29,095 nt of DNA. Origin: Arcicella sp043769985 (GTDB lineage: Bacteria; Bacteroidota; Bacteroidia; Cytophagales; Spirosomataceae). This document shows positions 1-8,660 of this stretch, piece by piece (positions within the stretch are counted from its first letter, which is position 1; each line of letters opens with the position of its first letter). The stretch spans positions 1 through 29,095 of the forward strand of contig JAYVIV010000159.1 of NCBI GenBank assembly GCA_043769985.1, given 5' to 3'. Below the pieces are notes generated by a model. The model did no database searches and was not told the origin of the DNA. It saw nothing but the letters and a program-made list of their open reading frames with translations. The position numbers and the translations under genes are program-made.

Positions 1-12
1 GATTTGAGGTCT

Positions 13-49
13 AAAACCGCAATTTAGCATCGCTAAATGAGGGTTTTTT
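13..49. terminator. Probable bidirectional terminator hairpin
   Basis: A 7-bp stem (ATTTAGC/GCTAAAT, loop ATC) is extended across a small internal loop by AAAACC/GGTTTT and ends in TTTTTT on the plus strand. It lies about 60 bp beyond the stop of the leftmost minus-strand gene, so it could end that transcript and also one arriving from a plus-strand gene left of the window. The T-run is better on the plus strand. Confidence 0.5.
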
Positions 50-108
50 AACGAAAAATCATTCATAAAGGACGAGTAGAGATGGATAAGTTATTTAATT
101 TCAGTTCC

Positions 109-1248
109 TTATAATGCTTTTCTACTTTTTTTGATGGTAAGTGGCACACAAACCTCTCTACACTCAACACCGTCTTTTATTACAGTCTGAACTTTATTTG
201 AAGAAGCTAAGCCAATACTACCCCCTCCTTCCACAAATGCTTGATTAATAAAAACACCTGTTCTTTGAGCGATTACACTGAAAACTACTTCCTGACTTTC
301 ATTAATTGCTATCACATTTGACGTTTGGCAACTCACAAGTGCTCGAACAACGTTACCAACAACAACATTGCTTGCTTGACAACTCCATCCTGAATTTGAT
401 TCTGTTTTTTGAAAGCTCAGCCCTTGTGCTAATGTATCAGTTACGGTCACAATTCCCTGCGTAACGGTGTTTCCAATATTTTTTGTAGTTATTGTATAAT
501 TAAAGGCACTCCCTACAATTGCTGTGCTTGGAGCACTTTTAGTAACTGAAAGAAGGGGATTTTGAGGTAAGCAAACCACAAAACCTGTGGACGCTCCCAT
601 AACAAGATTGGTTCCTGTAACTGTACTGATATCCTTACCCATCTCAAAGTTTAAAGGAAAAGACCCTTCTTGATAAGTAACTGGAATTATATTATAAACA
701 CCATTAGGGTTTCCTTCAAAAGTTGATTGTGTTTTGATGAGTAGAATATTCCCTTTTCCATCAGTTAGCACATAACTAACGGTCTTTCCTGCTGGAATAT
801 CAATGGGTAAAGAAACTAAATTACCCGTATCATTACTACAATTACATACCTTTGTTGGAACTACCACTGTTTTATAACAAGTGGATACTAAACTTATATT
901 TCTACCAACTTCTAAGTCAGGAATATAAGTAGCATTCTGATAAGTAATACCATAGGCTAAATAATTTCCCGCTAAGACATTTTGAAAGGTTGTGCTATTA
1001 ACTGGTGTAACATACTGAATAATTCCGTTAACGTCCGTTAGCACTAAACGACTACTAAAACCAACTCCAGTTGTATGACCCTCAAGTGTCATATCAAAAG
1101 TTCCAGATTTATAATTACATGCTAAATTAGTTTGTCCGAAGGCATTATTTGTAAAAGTCAAATATACCCAAGCAGTTACAAACCAAAATAGAAGATTAAG
1201 AGTTCTCTGTACAGAAACTTGGTTTGACTTTTTTACAATGGCTTCCAT
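109..1248 (-). CDS. Exported DUF11 protein with duplicated N-terminal beta module
   Basis: This 379-residue protein is probably secreted: a basic N-terminus and a hydrophobic stretch (about residues 18-33) end near AFGQ. Residues about 40-230 hold two copies of a beta-rich module, each with a core like VLTDxxGxI, followed by GxYxxYxxxY and LxxGxxIS. The same pair opens the next gene upstream (1305-3872). One DUF11 domain follows (about 233-360) with the usual GWxCxA...CxT cysteine pair. The C-terminus is a short Cys-containing basic tail (CREVCVPLTIKK), not a T9SS type A domain, so the export or anchoring route is unclear. It is the last gene of the eight-gene minus-strand run, 56 bp after its neighbour, and a 15-bp hairpin ends 10 bp before its start codon. 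Function is unknown; an adhesive or structural surface role is inferred from DUF11 and context. Confidence 0.85.
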   Translation of the reverse strand: MEAIVKKSNQVSVQRTLNLLFWFVTAWVYLTFTNNAFGQTNLACNYKSGTFDMTLEGHTTGVGFSSRLVLTDVNGIIQYVTPVNSTTFQNVLAGNYLAYGITYQNATYIPDLEVGRNISLVSTCYKTVVVPTKVCNCSNDTGNLVSLPIDIPAGKTVSYVLTDGKGNILLIKTQSTFEGNPNGVYNIIPVTYQEGSFPLNFEMGKDISTVTGTNLVMGASTGFVVCLPQNPLLSVTKSAPSTAIVGSAFNYTITTKNIGNTVTQGIVTVTDTLAQGLSFQKTESNSGWSCQASNVVVGNVVRALVSCQTSNVIAINESQEVVFSVIAQRTGVFINQAFVEGGGSIGLASSNKVQTVIKDGVECREVCVPLTIKKSRKAL

Positions 1249-1257
1249 AATTTATTG

Positions 1258-1300
1258 TATTCGTGATTACAACCCTACTTTAAGATTGTAATCACGAATA
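1258..1300. repeat. Perfect 15-bp inverted repeat between two genes
   Basis: The arms at 1258-1272 and 1286-1300 are exact reverse complements (TATTCGTGATTACAA / TTGTAATCACGAATA) with a 13-nt loop. It fills most of the 56-bp gap between two minus-strand genes. No T-run follows the stem on the minus strand, so it is a poor intrinsic terminator. Its 3' side is 10 nt from the next start codon, so it could affect mRNA stability or translation of the last gene. Confidence 0.7.
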
Positions 1301-1304
1301 ATGT

Positions 1305-3872
1305 TTAGTATTTTAAAACACCTGGGTTGATATTTGTTGGGCAACCTACATTGGTATTCACAGTATTTGAATTTCCTGAACCAGTAGTACCACCACCATT
1401 TACGGAAGCCGTATTATTGTAACTTCCTGCTAATACAGGGTTTACAATCAACGTAATAGCAGAATTTGTTCCAACTGCGATACTGGTATTACTTACACAA
1501 GTTACAGTTTGATTAGACGCTGCACATGACCATCCATTTCCACTACCAGACACGAAATTCAAACCTGTTGGTAAAACGTCCGTCACCGAGATTTGACCAT
1601 TTGTATTGCTTGTTCCTGTGTTAGATACTGTCAATGTATAGTTATAATTTACGCCCACTGTTGCAGTAGCTGGGCCTGCTTTTGCAATAGCCAAAACTGG
1701 TGCTGGTGCTGGATTAATTTGCGTGGTAACATCACCTGAATTTGAAGTAGTATTATCTCCACCACCAAACACAGAAGCTACGTTTACGTATGTACCTGTT
1801 CGGGTAGGTGTTACGATTAAATCAATTGCTGATGTTCCATTGACAATTATAGCAGTAGTACTCTCACAGGTAACCGTTTGACTTGCTCCTACACAAGCCC
1901 AACCAGTTCCTAATCCACTCACAAAAGTTAATCCGCTTGGAAGTGCATCGGTTACTGTAACTTTTCCTGTAGTTGCCGAAGTTCCAGTATTGCTCACCGT
2001 TAAAGTGTATCTATAATTTGTTCCAACTATTCCTGTAGCTGGACCAGATTTTGAAATTTCCAAGTTTGGTGTTGGTGCTGGATTTATGGTCGTAGGAACG
2101 TCATTTGAGATAAATGGTGTAGAATCTCCACCTCCTACTACTGAGGCTTTATTAATTACATTTCCTGTACTCGTTGGATTTACCGTCAATGTAATTACAC
2201 TATTTACATTTACTAATATTGAATTATTGGTTTCACAAATTACCGTTTGTCCCGTTGCCCTACAATTCCAACCTGCTCCAGTTCCACTCACAAAAGTCAG
2301 TCCCGCTGGAAGTTCATCGGTTACAGTCACCTTTCCACTTGTAGCGGCTGTTCCTGAGTTATTAACAACCAATAAATAGTCGAAATTAACTCCAACGGTT
2401 GCTGTAGCTGGTCCCGTCTTTATCAAAGTTAAATTTGGCGTTGGTGCTGCATTAATTACGGTTCCAACTGGGTTCGACGGCGACGTGGTATTATCTCCGC
2501 CCCCTATAACATTGGCAGTATTAGTAACTGCCCCCGTTGATGATGGATTTACCGTTAAAATGATGTTACTACTTCCGCTAACAGGTATCATATTATTAGT
2601 AGTACAACTTACCGTTTGTGTCGATGCCGATGCAACGCAATTCCAACCTGTTCCAGTGGCAGACACAAACGTTAAACCCGTTGGAATAATATCGGTAACA
2701 GTAACCAAAGCACCATTCGTGGCAGCTGTTCCTATATTCTTAACGATTAAAGTATAATCAAAATTTACGCCAACTGTACCCGTAGTAGGTCCCAATTTTT
2801 CAATTGCTAAATTAGGAGTAGCAGGATTGCTTATATCTGTTGTTACTTTATTAGATGTAAATGGCGTATTATCGCCACCGCCTGAAACAGACGCTGTATT
2901 ATCAAAACTACCTGTTTGCGTTGGTGTAACGGTCAAGTTGATTATTGGTGCCGTATTTGCTGGTGAAATAGATGAACTCGTCTTACAAATTACTGTTTGA
3001 CCATTAGCTGTACAAGACCAGCCAGAGCCAGAACCAGAAACAAATGTTAGACCAGATGGAAGTTCGTCGGTTACAGTCACTTCTCCAGAAGTCGGCGCTA
3101 CACCATTGTTACTTACACCTAATGTATAGTTATAATTTGAACCCACTGTTCCCGTGGCTGGACCTGTTTTTACTACTACTAATTCTGGTAAACATACAAT
3201 ATAACCCGTACCTGGCGTAACACTCACACATGAACCACTTACACTGCTAATATTATTACCTGCTGCCAATCCGTTGATAGTACCATTACCATCATAACTC
3301 ACGCCATAGATGTTATATACACCATTTCCATATCCTGTAAATGTTGGTACATTATCAATCGCTAAAATTAGACCTTTACCGTCCGTTAATACATATTTAT
3401 TAACCTGACCCGCTATGGCGGTTTGTCCACTCACAGAGGCAGATAGCGTTCCAGTTGCGTTATTACAATCACACACATTCAAAGGAATTGAGGTTGTTTT
3501 ATAACAAAACCCAACTGAATTGACATTTCCTCCAACCGTTAAATTAGGGTTTGTTGAAGCGTCATAAGTAACACCATAGGCTAAATAATTGCCAGCGGCT
3601 ACGTTACTCAACGTTGTATTATTTGCCGCCGAAACATACTGAATAATCCCTGAACTATTCGTTAGTACCAATTGGCTGGTTATACCAGCACCCGTTGATT
3701 GCCCAGAAAGCACCAAGGTAACATTACCGGCTTTAAAATTACAAGTACTTGTTTGTGCTTGTAGAGATTTGGTAGGGAGAAAAAACAAACCCATTACCAA
3801 AAGTAAAATAACTGACTTAGTAATACGTGAGAAAATACTATTCCCTCGTACTAACGTATATTGATGATTCAT
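1305..3872 (-). CDS. Large exported protein with five DUF11 repeats
   Basis: This 855-residue protein has a signal peptide (basic n-region, hydrophobic 20-33, cleavage near LQAQ-40). Residues about 44-228 are the same duplicated N-terminal module as in the neighbouring 379-residue protein, with VLTNSSGIIQ and VLTDGKGLIL as copy markers and several cysteines. From about residue 231 to the end run five DUF11 repeats of roughly 120-125 residues. Each starts like K(T/S)GPATxTVG and contains TVTDxLPxGLTFVSGxGxGWxC, a second Cys about 9-12 residues later and a (V/F)xGGGD/T motif. The paired cysteines suggest one disulfide per domain. The tail is GCPTNINPGVLKY, and no T9SS type A domain is visible. 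DUF11 stalks are typical of bacterial surface proteins. A structural or adhesive role is inferred, and the ligand is unknown. Confidence 0.88.
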   Translation of the reverse strand: MNHQYTLVRGNSIFSRITKSVILLLVMGLFFLPTKSLQAQTSTCNFKAGNVTLVLSGQSTGAGITSQLVLTNSSGIIQYVSAANNTTLSNVAAGNYLAYGVTYDASTNPNLTVGGNVNSVGFCYKTTSIPLNVCDCNNATGTLSASVSGQTAIAGQVNKYVLTDGKGLILAIDNVPTFTGYGNGVYNIYGVSYDGNGTINGLAAGNNISSVSGSCVSVTPGTGYIVCLPELVVVKTGPATGTVGSNYNYTLGVSNNGVAPTSGEVTVTDELPSGLTFVSGSGSGWSCTANGQTVICKTSSSISPANTAPIINLTVTPTQTGSFDNTASVSGGGDNTPFTSNKVTTDISNPATPNLAIEKLGPTTGTVGVNFDYTLIVKNIGTAATNGALVTVTDIIPTGLTFVSATGTGWNCVASASTQTVSCTTNNMIPVSGSSNIILTVNPSSTGAVTNTANVIGGGDNTTSPSNPVGTVINAAPTPNLTLIKTGPATATVGVNFDYLLVVNNSGTAATSGKVTVTDELPAGLTFVSGTGAGWNCRATGQTVICETNNSILVNVNSVITLTVNPTSTGNVINKASVVGGGDSTPFISNDVPTTINPAPTPNLEISKSGPATGIVGTNYRYTLTVSNTGTSATTGKVTVTDALPSGLTFVSGLGTGWACVGASQTVTCESTTAIIVNGTSAIDLIVTPTRTGTYVNVASVFGGGDNTTSNSGDVTTQINPAPAPVLAIAKAGPATATVGVNYNYTLTVSNTGTSNTNGQISVTDVLPTGLNFVSGSGNGWSCAASNQTVTCVSNTSIAVGTNSAITLIVNPVLAGSYNNTASVNGGGTTGSGNSNTVNTNVGCPTNINPGVLKY
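1310..3185. repeat. Tandem DUF11-encoding DNA repeats (five units, about 370 bp each)
   Basis: The C-terminal three quarters of the 855-residue gene consists of five tandem units. Their coding strand repeatedly carries near-identical blocks for the GPAT(G/A)TVG, LPxGLTFVSG and GGGDxT segments. The units are clearly diverged, so recent slippage is less likely than older duplication, but they still offer homology for unequal recombination. Confidence 0.75.
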
Positions 3873-3898
3873 ATCTCTGAATTTATATTTTTAAGTAA

Positions 3899-4852
3899 TT
3901 ACAAACGAGTTAGAGTACCCGCATTAATGTTACATCCTGTAGTAGTACTTACTGTATTAGAAGTAGCCGCTGAGGTATCTCCACCGCCAATAATACTACC
4001 TTGTGCACTAAAACTGCCATTAACTGTTGGTGTTACTGCAATAGTTACACTATTAGTTGATGAGGCAGCTATAACATTTGAACTCGTACAAGTAACATTT
4101 TGCTCGCTTGCACTACAAGACCAGCCAGTTCCCGTTCCACTCACAAAATTGAGACCTGTGGGGATTGTTGTCGTTAATGTAATAGCAGCTCCCGTTGTAC
4201 TCACAGCTCCACCATTCCTTACTGTATAAACGTAGTTAAAATTAGTCCCAACAACTGCTGATGAAGGTCCTGCCAAAGAGATGGTTACATCTGGATTTCC
4301 AACCGCACATGGTGCAGCTCCGCCATAGTTAGCAGTATATTGATTACCTGGACCAGCTCCTACAATCGAGATATTATTCCCAGGATTTAATCCCGCTGGT
4401 ATTGGTGTCGTTCCGTTTACAAATAAATCTAAATTACCCAAACACGAACCTGCTACATTAAAAGTGAATAAATCAATTTCAACATTGGCAGCAATGTCAA
4501 ATCGAGGAGTGTTACTTAAGGCAAAAAAGATGTAATCTTTTGTAGGGTTGGTGCCTGGTGCATTGGTACGAGTGAATGAAAAAGATGGTGCCGTTGTAAC
4601 ACCACTCGTCCCCGAAAGGATAAGACTTGTTAAATTCTGAACCGCTCCTGAACCCGTTGGTGCCAAGACAGTAAATTGGAAAGACGTGGATATCTGCGCA
4701 TTTGCCCCTGTATATGCAGTTCCTGATTTCATTGAGGCTTTATATGAGCCATTTGTTAGTTTTTGAATGCGGTAAGTTACTTGGCCATAACTCCCCTGAC
4801 TCATCAGGAATATTGAACACAATAGTCCAAAAATAATTTGTAATTTCTTCAT
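3899..4852 (-). CDS. Exported protein: cohesin-like N-terminal module plus one DUF11
   Basis: This 317-residue protein has a signal peptide (MKKLQIIFGLLCSIFLMSQGSYGQ). Residues about 24-175 form a beta-rich module that starts QVTYRIQKLxNGSYKASM, contains a VEIDLFTFNVAG strand and ends with NNISIVGAGPGNQY. The next gene upstream (4894-5733) has a recognisably related N-terminal module, including ISILGHGPGNAY. A single DUF11 domain (about 188-305, with GWSCSASEQNVTCTS) follows, then a very short tail GCNINAGTLTRL. There is no T9SS type A domain. The gaps to its neighbours are 41 bp and 26 bp, which supports co-transcription. The cohesin-like label is a guess from strand pattern and length, not from a recognised signature. 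Function is unknown. Confidence 0.82.
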   Translation of the reverse strand: MKKLQIIFGLLCSIFLMSQGSYGQVTYRIQKLTNGSYKASMKSGTAYTGANAQISTSFQFTVLAPTGSGAVQNLTSLILSGTSGVTTAPSFSFTRTNAPGTNPTKDYIFFALSNTPRFDIAANVEIDLFTFNVAGSCLGNLDLFVNGTTPIPAGLNPGNNISIVGAGPGNQYTANYGGAAPCAVGNPDVTISLAGPSSAVVGTNFNYVYTVRNGGAVSTTGAAITLTTTIPTGLNFVSGTGTGWSCSASEQNVTCTSSNVIAASSTNSVTIAVTPTVNGSFSAQGSIIGGGDTSAATSNTVSTTTGCNINAGTLTRL

Positions 4853-4893
4853 TGTGAATACTGTTAAATTGTTAAATGTACTAAGGCAACGGA

Positions 4894-5733
4894 CTACTTA
4901 ATCACCATTAATTTATGGGTGATTGTACTGTACTTATCATCTTTTTGCATCTTAATAAAATAAGTGCCTGATATTAAATCTGACAACTCTATCTCTTGAG
5001 ATTGCTTTCCATAATTGGTAACAGCAGCCCTGCGAATTCTCTCCGAACCCGCAATATCATAAATATGAATACTTAATGTTTTGATTGATTCAGCGTCTTC
5101 AAGTTGATTATCCCAACTAATGACAACTTTATCAGCGGTAGGATTGGGGTAAAAATTTTGAATTTGTAGGTATTTCTTCACCTCATTCTCTGGAGATAAT
5201 GGCGTTGGTTCTACATTACTCAAGTAGGCATTTCCAGGACCATGTCCCAAAATACTTATGTAGTTCTTAATATTATATTTAGTCTTATTACTTGATAATG
5301 CCATCACGTCTTGCTCGTTATTGAGCAAACCAATCTTCGCTTTAACATCCCCCGTATTTTTGAATGAAAACAATGGCACTTCCTCATTTTTTTTGTATGT
5401 ATATTGACTATGTGCCATAGTTTGCATTCCAAATGAAATGTAGCTGTATTCTGGTGATAAAACTGGTTTTATAAGGTTGGCATTATTAATCCATTTGATT
5501 TCTGGCTGAAGAGATGTAATTTCTCTAATAAGAAAATCAGCTGTGCCTTCAATTCTTAGTGTCACCTGGGCAGTGCCTGTGATATTTTGATTTCCTTCGT
5601 ATGTTTCTTCTGAAATCATACTAACAATATATGTTTTACGATCTTCCTGGCGAGTAAGTTTGAATTTTACTTGTGCATGCGTTGAAATGCCCCCGAAACA
5701 GAAAATGATAAAAGCTAAAAATGTATTTCTCAT
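4894..5733 (-). CDS. T9SS type A sorting domain protein, surface-exported
   Basis: This 279-residue protein has a signal peptide (MRNTFLAFIIFCFGGISTHAQ). Residues about 22-175 form a beta-rich module related to the N-terminus of the downstream 317-residue protein (shared (Y/F)x(L/I)...VSM/ASM, EExYEGNQN/GTAYTGANA and the ISILGHGPGNAYLSN end). Residues about 189-279 are a clear T9SS type A sorting domain: FYPNPTADKVVISW, then IYDIAG, LISGTYFIKM and a basic end HKLMVIK. It is the only member of the eight-gene run with a recognisable T9SS tail, so it may be the anchored subunit to which the others bind; that is inference. No enzymatic motif was seen. Confidence 0.85.
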   Translation of the reverse strand: MRNTFLAFIIFCFGGISTHAQVKFKLTRQEDRKTYIVSMISEETYEGNQNITGTAQVTLRIEGTADFLIREITSLQPEIKWINNANLIKPVLSPEYSYISFGMQTMAHSQYTYKKNEEVPLFSFKNTGDVKAKIGLLNNEQDVMALSSNKTKYNIKNYISILGHGPGNAYLSNVEPTPLSPENEVKKYLQIQNFYPNPTADKVVISWDNQLEDAESIKTLSIHIYDIAGSERIRRAAVTNYGKQSQEIELSDLISGTYFIKMQKDDKYSTITHKLMVIK

Positions 5734-5761
5734 GAGATTTACTTTGTTTAAAAATTTAACT

Positions 5762-5802
5762 ATAGGAACACTTCTTGCTCAGTGTGGTAAGAAATGTCCC
5801 TA
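5762..5802. repeat. Imperfect 15-bp hairpin in an intercistronic gap
   Basis: The arms 5762-5776 (ATAGGAACACTTCTT) and 5788-5802 (AAGAAATGTCCCTAT) pair at 13 of 15 positions. It lies just beyond the stop of the 653-residue gene and before the start of the 279-residue gene, both on the minus strand. No T-run follows it. It may protect a 3' end or tune expression between genes. Confidence 0.5.
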
Positions 5803-5810
5803 TGGTCTGT

Positions 5811-7772
5811 CTATGGAATTTGCTGCGTAATAATAGCATTAGGAAACTGTGATGGATTCCCCAATATGTAATAAAACAAAACATTGAAGAATACTAAATC
5901 TGTATCACTATCAGGACCTTGATAGATGGTATTACCATCCATATTGAAGTCAGTTCTTAGATAATTGGTACGGATAAAGTTTGCATCTCCCAACGTATTA
6001 CCCGGGGCTAAAAAGACATTACTAAACACATAATCAACATCACTGTCGGGTCCTTGGAAAATAACCATAGCATCGCCAGAGGCATTTCCTGCCCACATTG
6101 TTCTTATTCCTGTGCTTGGGCCATTAGTGAAAGTGTATTGGGCATAAGGACTTGATACATTGAAGTTGGTGATTGTATTATTGGTAAAGTTTACCGAAGA
6201 AACCGTACTACTGATTGCCACTGTGTTTGCAGTCATAACTCCCAAGTGATTGCGGTGACGAACTGCCACACGATAATTACCTGGCGTTAAACCAGCAAAT
6301 GCCACTGGTGAAGTTCCATCCGTATCCACAATGTCTCCGTCTCGCTGAATCAAGGCGGCTCTGCGGGCAATAATTGTGGATGGATTTGATGAACTACGAA
6401 GTTCTAACAATACCCAATCTACAATGGCATTATTACCCGAAACAGTCAATACAGATGCTGCAACACTTTCAGTTCCTGTGTAGGCAAAATCAGTTAAACC
6501 ACCATAAGGCTGAGTCGAAGGAATCAGTGATTGCGTTCTTAGTGCATCAGACATTGAGCCGAGGGTCGGATTGAAAGATCCTTGGAGGAATGCTTTTACC
6601 GATAGTAAACCCACCGAACTTCCCACAATAGTGGTTACTTCATTTGAGCTCTTGGCGGTTGCACTGGGGTCGCCACCGCCTATTACCGTGGCAGTATTTT
6701 TGTATGTTCCAGCAGTTGTTGCCGTTACGTTCAACGTAACTACAGCGTTACCCCCGGCAATAATTGGTGTTGAACCAACACAAGTGACTAATTGTTGATT
6801 CGCAGTACATGACCATCCTGATCCAGTACCGGTCAAAAAGGCAATTCCTGCTGGTAAATTATCTTGAACTGTAATGTTTCCGGTGGTTGAAACAGTTCCG
6901 TTATTAGTAATAGTCAGCGTATAGGCAAAATTGGTATTAGCGGACACCGACGTTGGTGCCGACTTGTTAATGGTTAAATCAATACTCGATTTACTTGCTA
7001 AAGTATAAACCGTAAAACTGTTTGGTACAATAGCTGCATTAGTCGTGATACTACCCGTTGTAGGCGTACTCGTACTACCCGTAAAAACAGTAGCACTTGT
7101 GGTTTGCAACAATTGGTTTGCATCAAATGTACTGGGTACTTCCACCCATTGCGTACCGTTCCATCCCACAATGGTAAGTGCAGTTAAATTCCCATTAGTC
7201 ATCGTGTTTACGTTACTATTAGCATTCCAAGTAAGGGTTATTTTGGCCGCAACTGAACCATTAATATCCCAATACTCTACGTTATCCACGATGTTAATAG
7301 TTGATGCCTTAGTGGCTGTATTAAAAGGACCACTGGCTGGTAATACTGGGTGATTGCCTCCTGCTACATTGCTGGTTATTGCACTTGAACCACTGACCCC
7401 GTAATAGGCAGCGGTAAACGTGCCATTGCTTGCTGTACTTACAGCCACTGGACGATACACGCCATTATCACCAACAGGAAACGTAAATGTACCCGACCCG
7501 TAACTACGAGCATAACCATCTACGAAAGCACTATTAGAAGCGTTTATCCAACTACCCTCAGTTGATGTCCAACTGATTAAACCAAGTGGAGAGCGTTCGG
7601 TAGCTAAAATCCCCATGCTGAGGGTACCATTGCCATTTTGGAAATTATGCTGTCCAGATATGGCTATTTCACCACCACCAGATACATAAACACTACCCAA
7701 ACTACTGCTCTGGCTAAATGTCTTTACCATTATGGTAAACATTAACATTGTGAAGATTAGTATTTTTTTCAT
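5811..7772 (-). CDS. Exported DUF11 protein with divergent dockerin-like C-terminus
   Basis: This 653-residue protein has a signal peptide (MKKILIFTMLMFTIMVKTFSQ). Residues about 22-260 form a beta-rich region with a GSGTFTFPVGD(N/G)GVYRP segment, common in Bacteroidota surface proteins. One DUF11 domain lies at about 264-383 (GWSCTANQQLVTC). Residues about 390-530 contain FLQGSFNPTLGSMSDALR, NAIVDWVLLELR, RDGDIVDTDGTSPVAF and VAVRHRNHLGVMTAN, a module I recognise as widespread in this phylum. Residues about 560-653 hold two related segments with GDAMVIFQGPDSDVD and DFNMDGNTIYQGPDSDTD. These resemble EF-hand/dockerin calcium loops (DxNxDG) but are not canonical dockerins. No T9SS type A tail is seen. 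Calcium-dependent binding to another surface protein is a reasonable hypothesis. It sits mid-run, 118 bp after the TPR gene. Confidence 0.85.
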   Translation of the reverse strand: MKKILIFTMLMFTIMVKTFSQSSSLGSVYVSGGGEIAISGQHNFQNGNGTLSMGILATERSPLGLISWTSTEGSWINASNSAFVDGYARSYGSGTFTFPVGDNGVYRPVAVSTASNGTFTAAYYGVSGSSAITSNVAGGNHPVLPASGPFNTATKASTINIVDNVEYWDINGSVAAKITLTWNANSNVNTMTNGNLTALTIVGWNGTQWVEVPSTFDANQLLQTTSATVFTGSTSTPTTGSITTNAAIVPNSFTVYTLASKSSIDLTINKSAPTSVSANTNFAYTLTITNNGTVSTTGNITVQDNLPAGIAFLTGTGSGWSCTANQQLVTCVGSTPIIAGGNAVVTLNVTATTAGTYKNTATVIGGGDPSATAKSSNEVTTIVGSSVGLLSVKAFLQGSFNPTLGSMSDALRTQSLIPSTQPYGGLTDFAYTGTESVAASVLTVSGNNAIVDWVLLELRSSSNPSTIIARRAALIQRDGDIVDTDGTSPVAFAGLTPGNYRVAVRHRNHLGVMTANTVAISSTVSSVNFTNNTITNFNVSSPYAQYTFTNGPSTGIRTMWAGNASGDAMVIFQGPDSDVDYVFSNVFLAPGNTLGDANFIRTNYLRTDFNMDGNTIYQGPDSDTDLVFFNVLFYYILGNPSQFPNAIITQQIP

Positions 7773-7890
7773 TATCTGAAATTATTTCACGCAAAAGCCA
7801 TTGAGATGCCTTCAACGCAAAGGATTTTTAATTCTATATGAGGTACAAGTTCTCCCTCCAATTTCTCCAAAGAAAAGAAACCTTTAATAA

Positions 7891-8601
7891 TTAATCTTCT
7901 TTAATCGCTTCAAAATTTGACCTTGCTATCAAAAATTTGTCGTCTATCTGTAAAGCCTTAGAAAACATTTCTTTTGCCTTCACTTTGTTGCTCTGCTTAA
8001 AATAGGCACTCCCCATATAAGTATATATAGCGGCTTTCAGGGGTGTCTGCAAATTTTTGCCAGTACTGTCTTTGTATGAATACACCAGATTACTGTCTAT
8101 TTTACTGCTAAGAATCCTATCGGCGGTTGATAAGCCTTCAGCAAAACGTTGCAAACTCATTTGCATTTCTACTAAACCAAAACCATTCACAGCCGTTGGC
8201 TGCAGTTGATATAACTTTTCTTGATAACTAATTGCCTCTTTGACACCCCCCAACTTGCTATAACTACCAGCAGTAATGGCTAATAGCGTAACATTATCGG
8301 GCTTTTGTTTCAGTAAGCCATTTGTCACTAACAAGGTCTGTTTGTAGCTACCCAAACTATAATATAATAAAGCTAATGTGTCTTTATAGGCACTATTACT
8401 ACCCTCCTGAGCCAAAATAAGATGACACGCTTGTAGGGCAGATGCGTTGTCTTCCAATGATAAAGCATTGTTCAACATACGCTTATATACTGCGGTATTC
8501 ACATTATTTTCTACAACCTTATTGGTTTTAACTTGTCCCTTAGCTCCCATTGATAGAGCTAATGCACAAATTGTTATTTTAAGTAGTATTGCCTTATACA
8601 T
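7891..8601 (-). CDS. Small exported TPR protein
   Basis: This 236-residue protein has a signal peptide (hydrophobic 6-18, cleavage near AKGQ-23), so it is probably periplasmic. Helical tetratricopeptide-like repeats span about residues 38-230, with the clearest copy near the C-terminus (AIYTYMGSAYFKQSNKVKAKEMFSKALQIDDK, residues about 191-222) and others around LALLYYSLGSYKQTLLVTNGLL and ITAGSYSKLGGVKEAISYQEKL. It is the only non-beta protein in the surface-protein run. A scaffold or assembly-chaperone role for the exported partners would fit, but this rests only on TPR fold and position. The next gene downstream starts 118 bp later and the upstream gene ends 59 bp before. Confidence 0.82.
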   Translation of the reverse strand: MYKAILLKITICALALSMGAKGQVKTNKVVENNVNTAVYKRMLNNALSLEDNASALQACHLILAQEGSNSAYKDTLALLYYSLGSYKQTLLVTNGLLKQKPDNVTLLAITAGSYSKLGGVKEAISYQEKLYQLQPTAVNGFGLVEMQMSLQRFAEGLSTADRILSSKIDSNLVYSYKDSTGKNLQTPLKAAIYTYMGSAYFKQSNKVKAKEMFSKALQIDDKFLIARSNFEAIKED

Positions 8602-8660
8602 TTTTTTAGTTTCTTATCATTAAAGGATTATTCTCCTTGCCATTCTTGATTTTCAAAAGA

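Noticed and set aside
2086..2757. Plus-strand frames opposite the five-DUF11 gene
   Set aside because: They are antisense shadows of the repetitive DUF11 coding sequence, with proline/valine-rich low-complexity translations.
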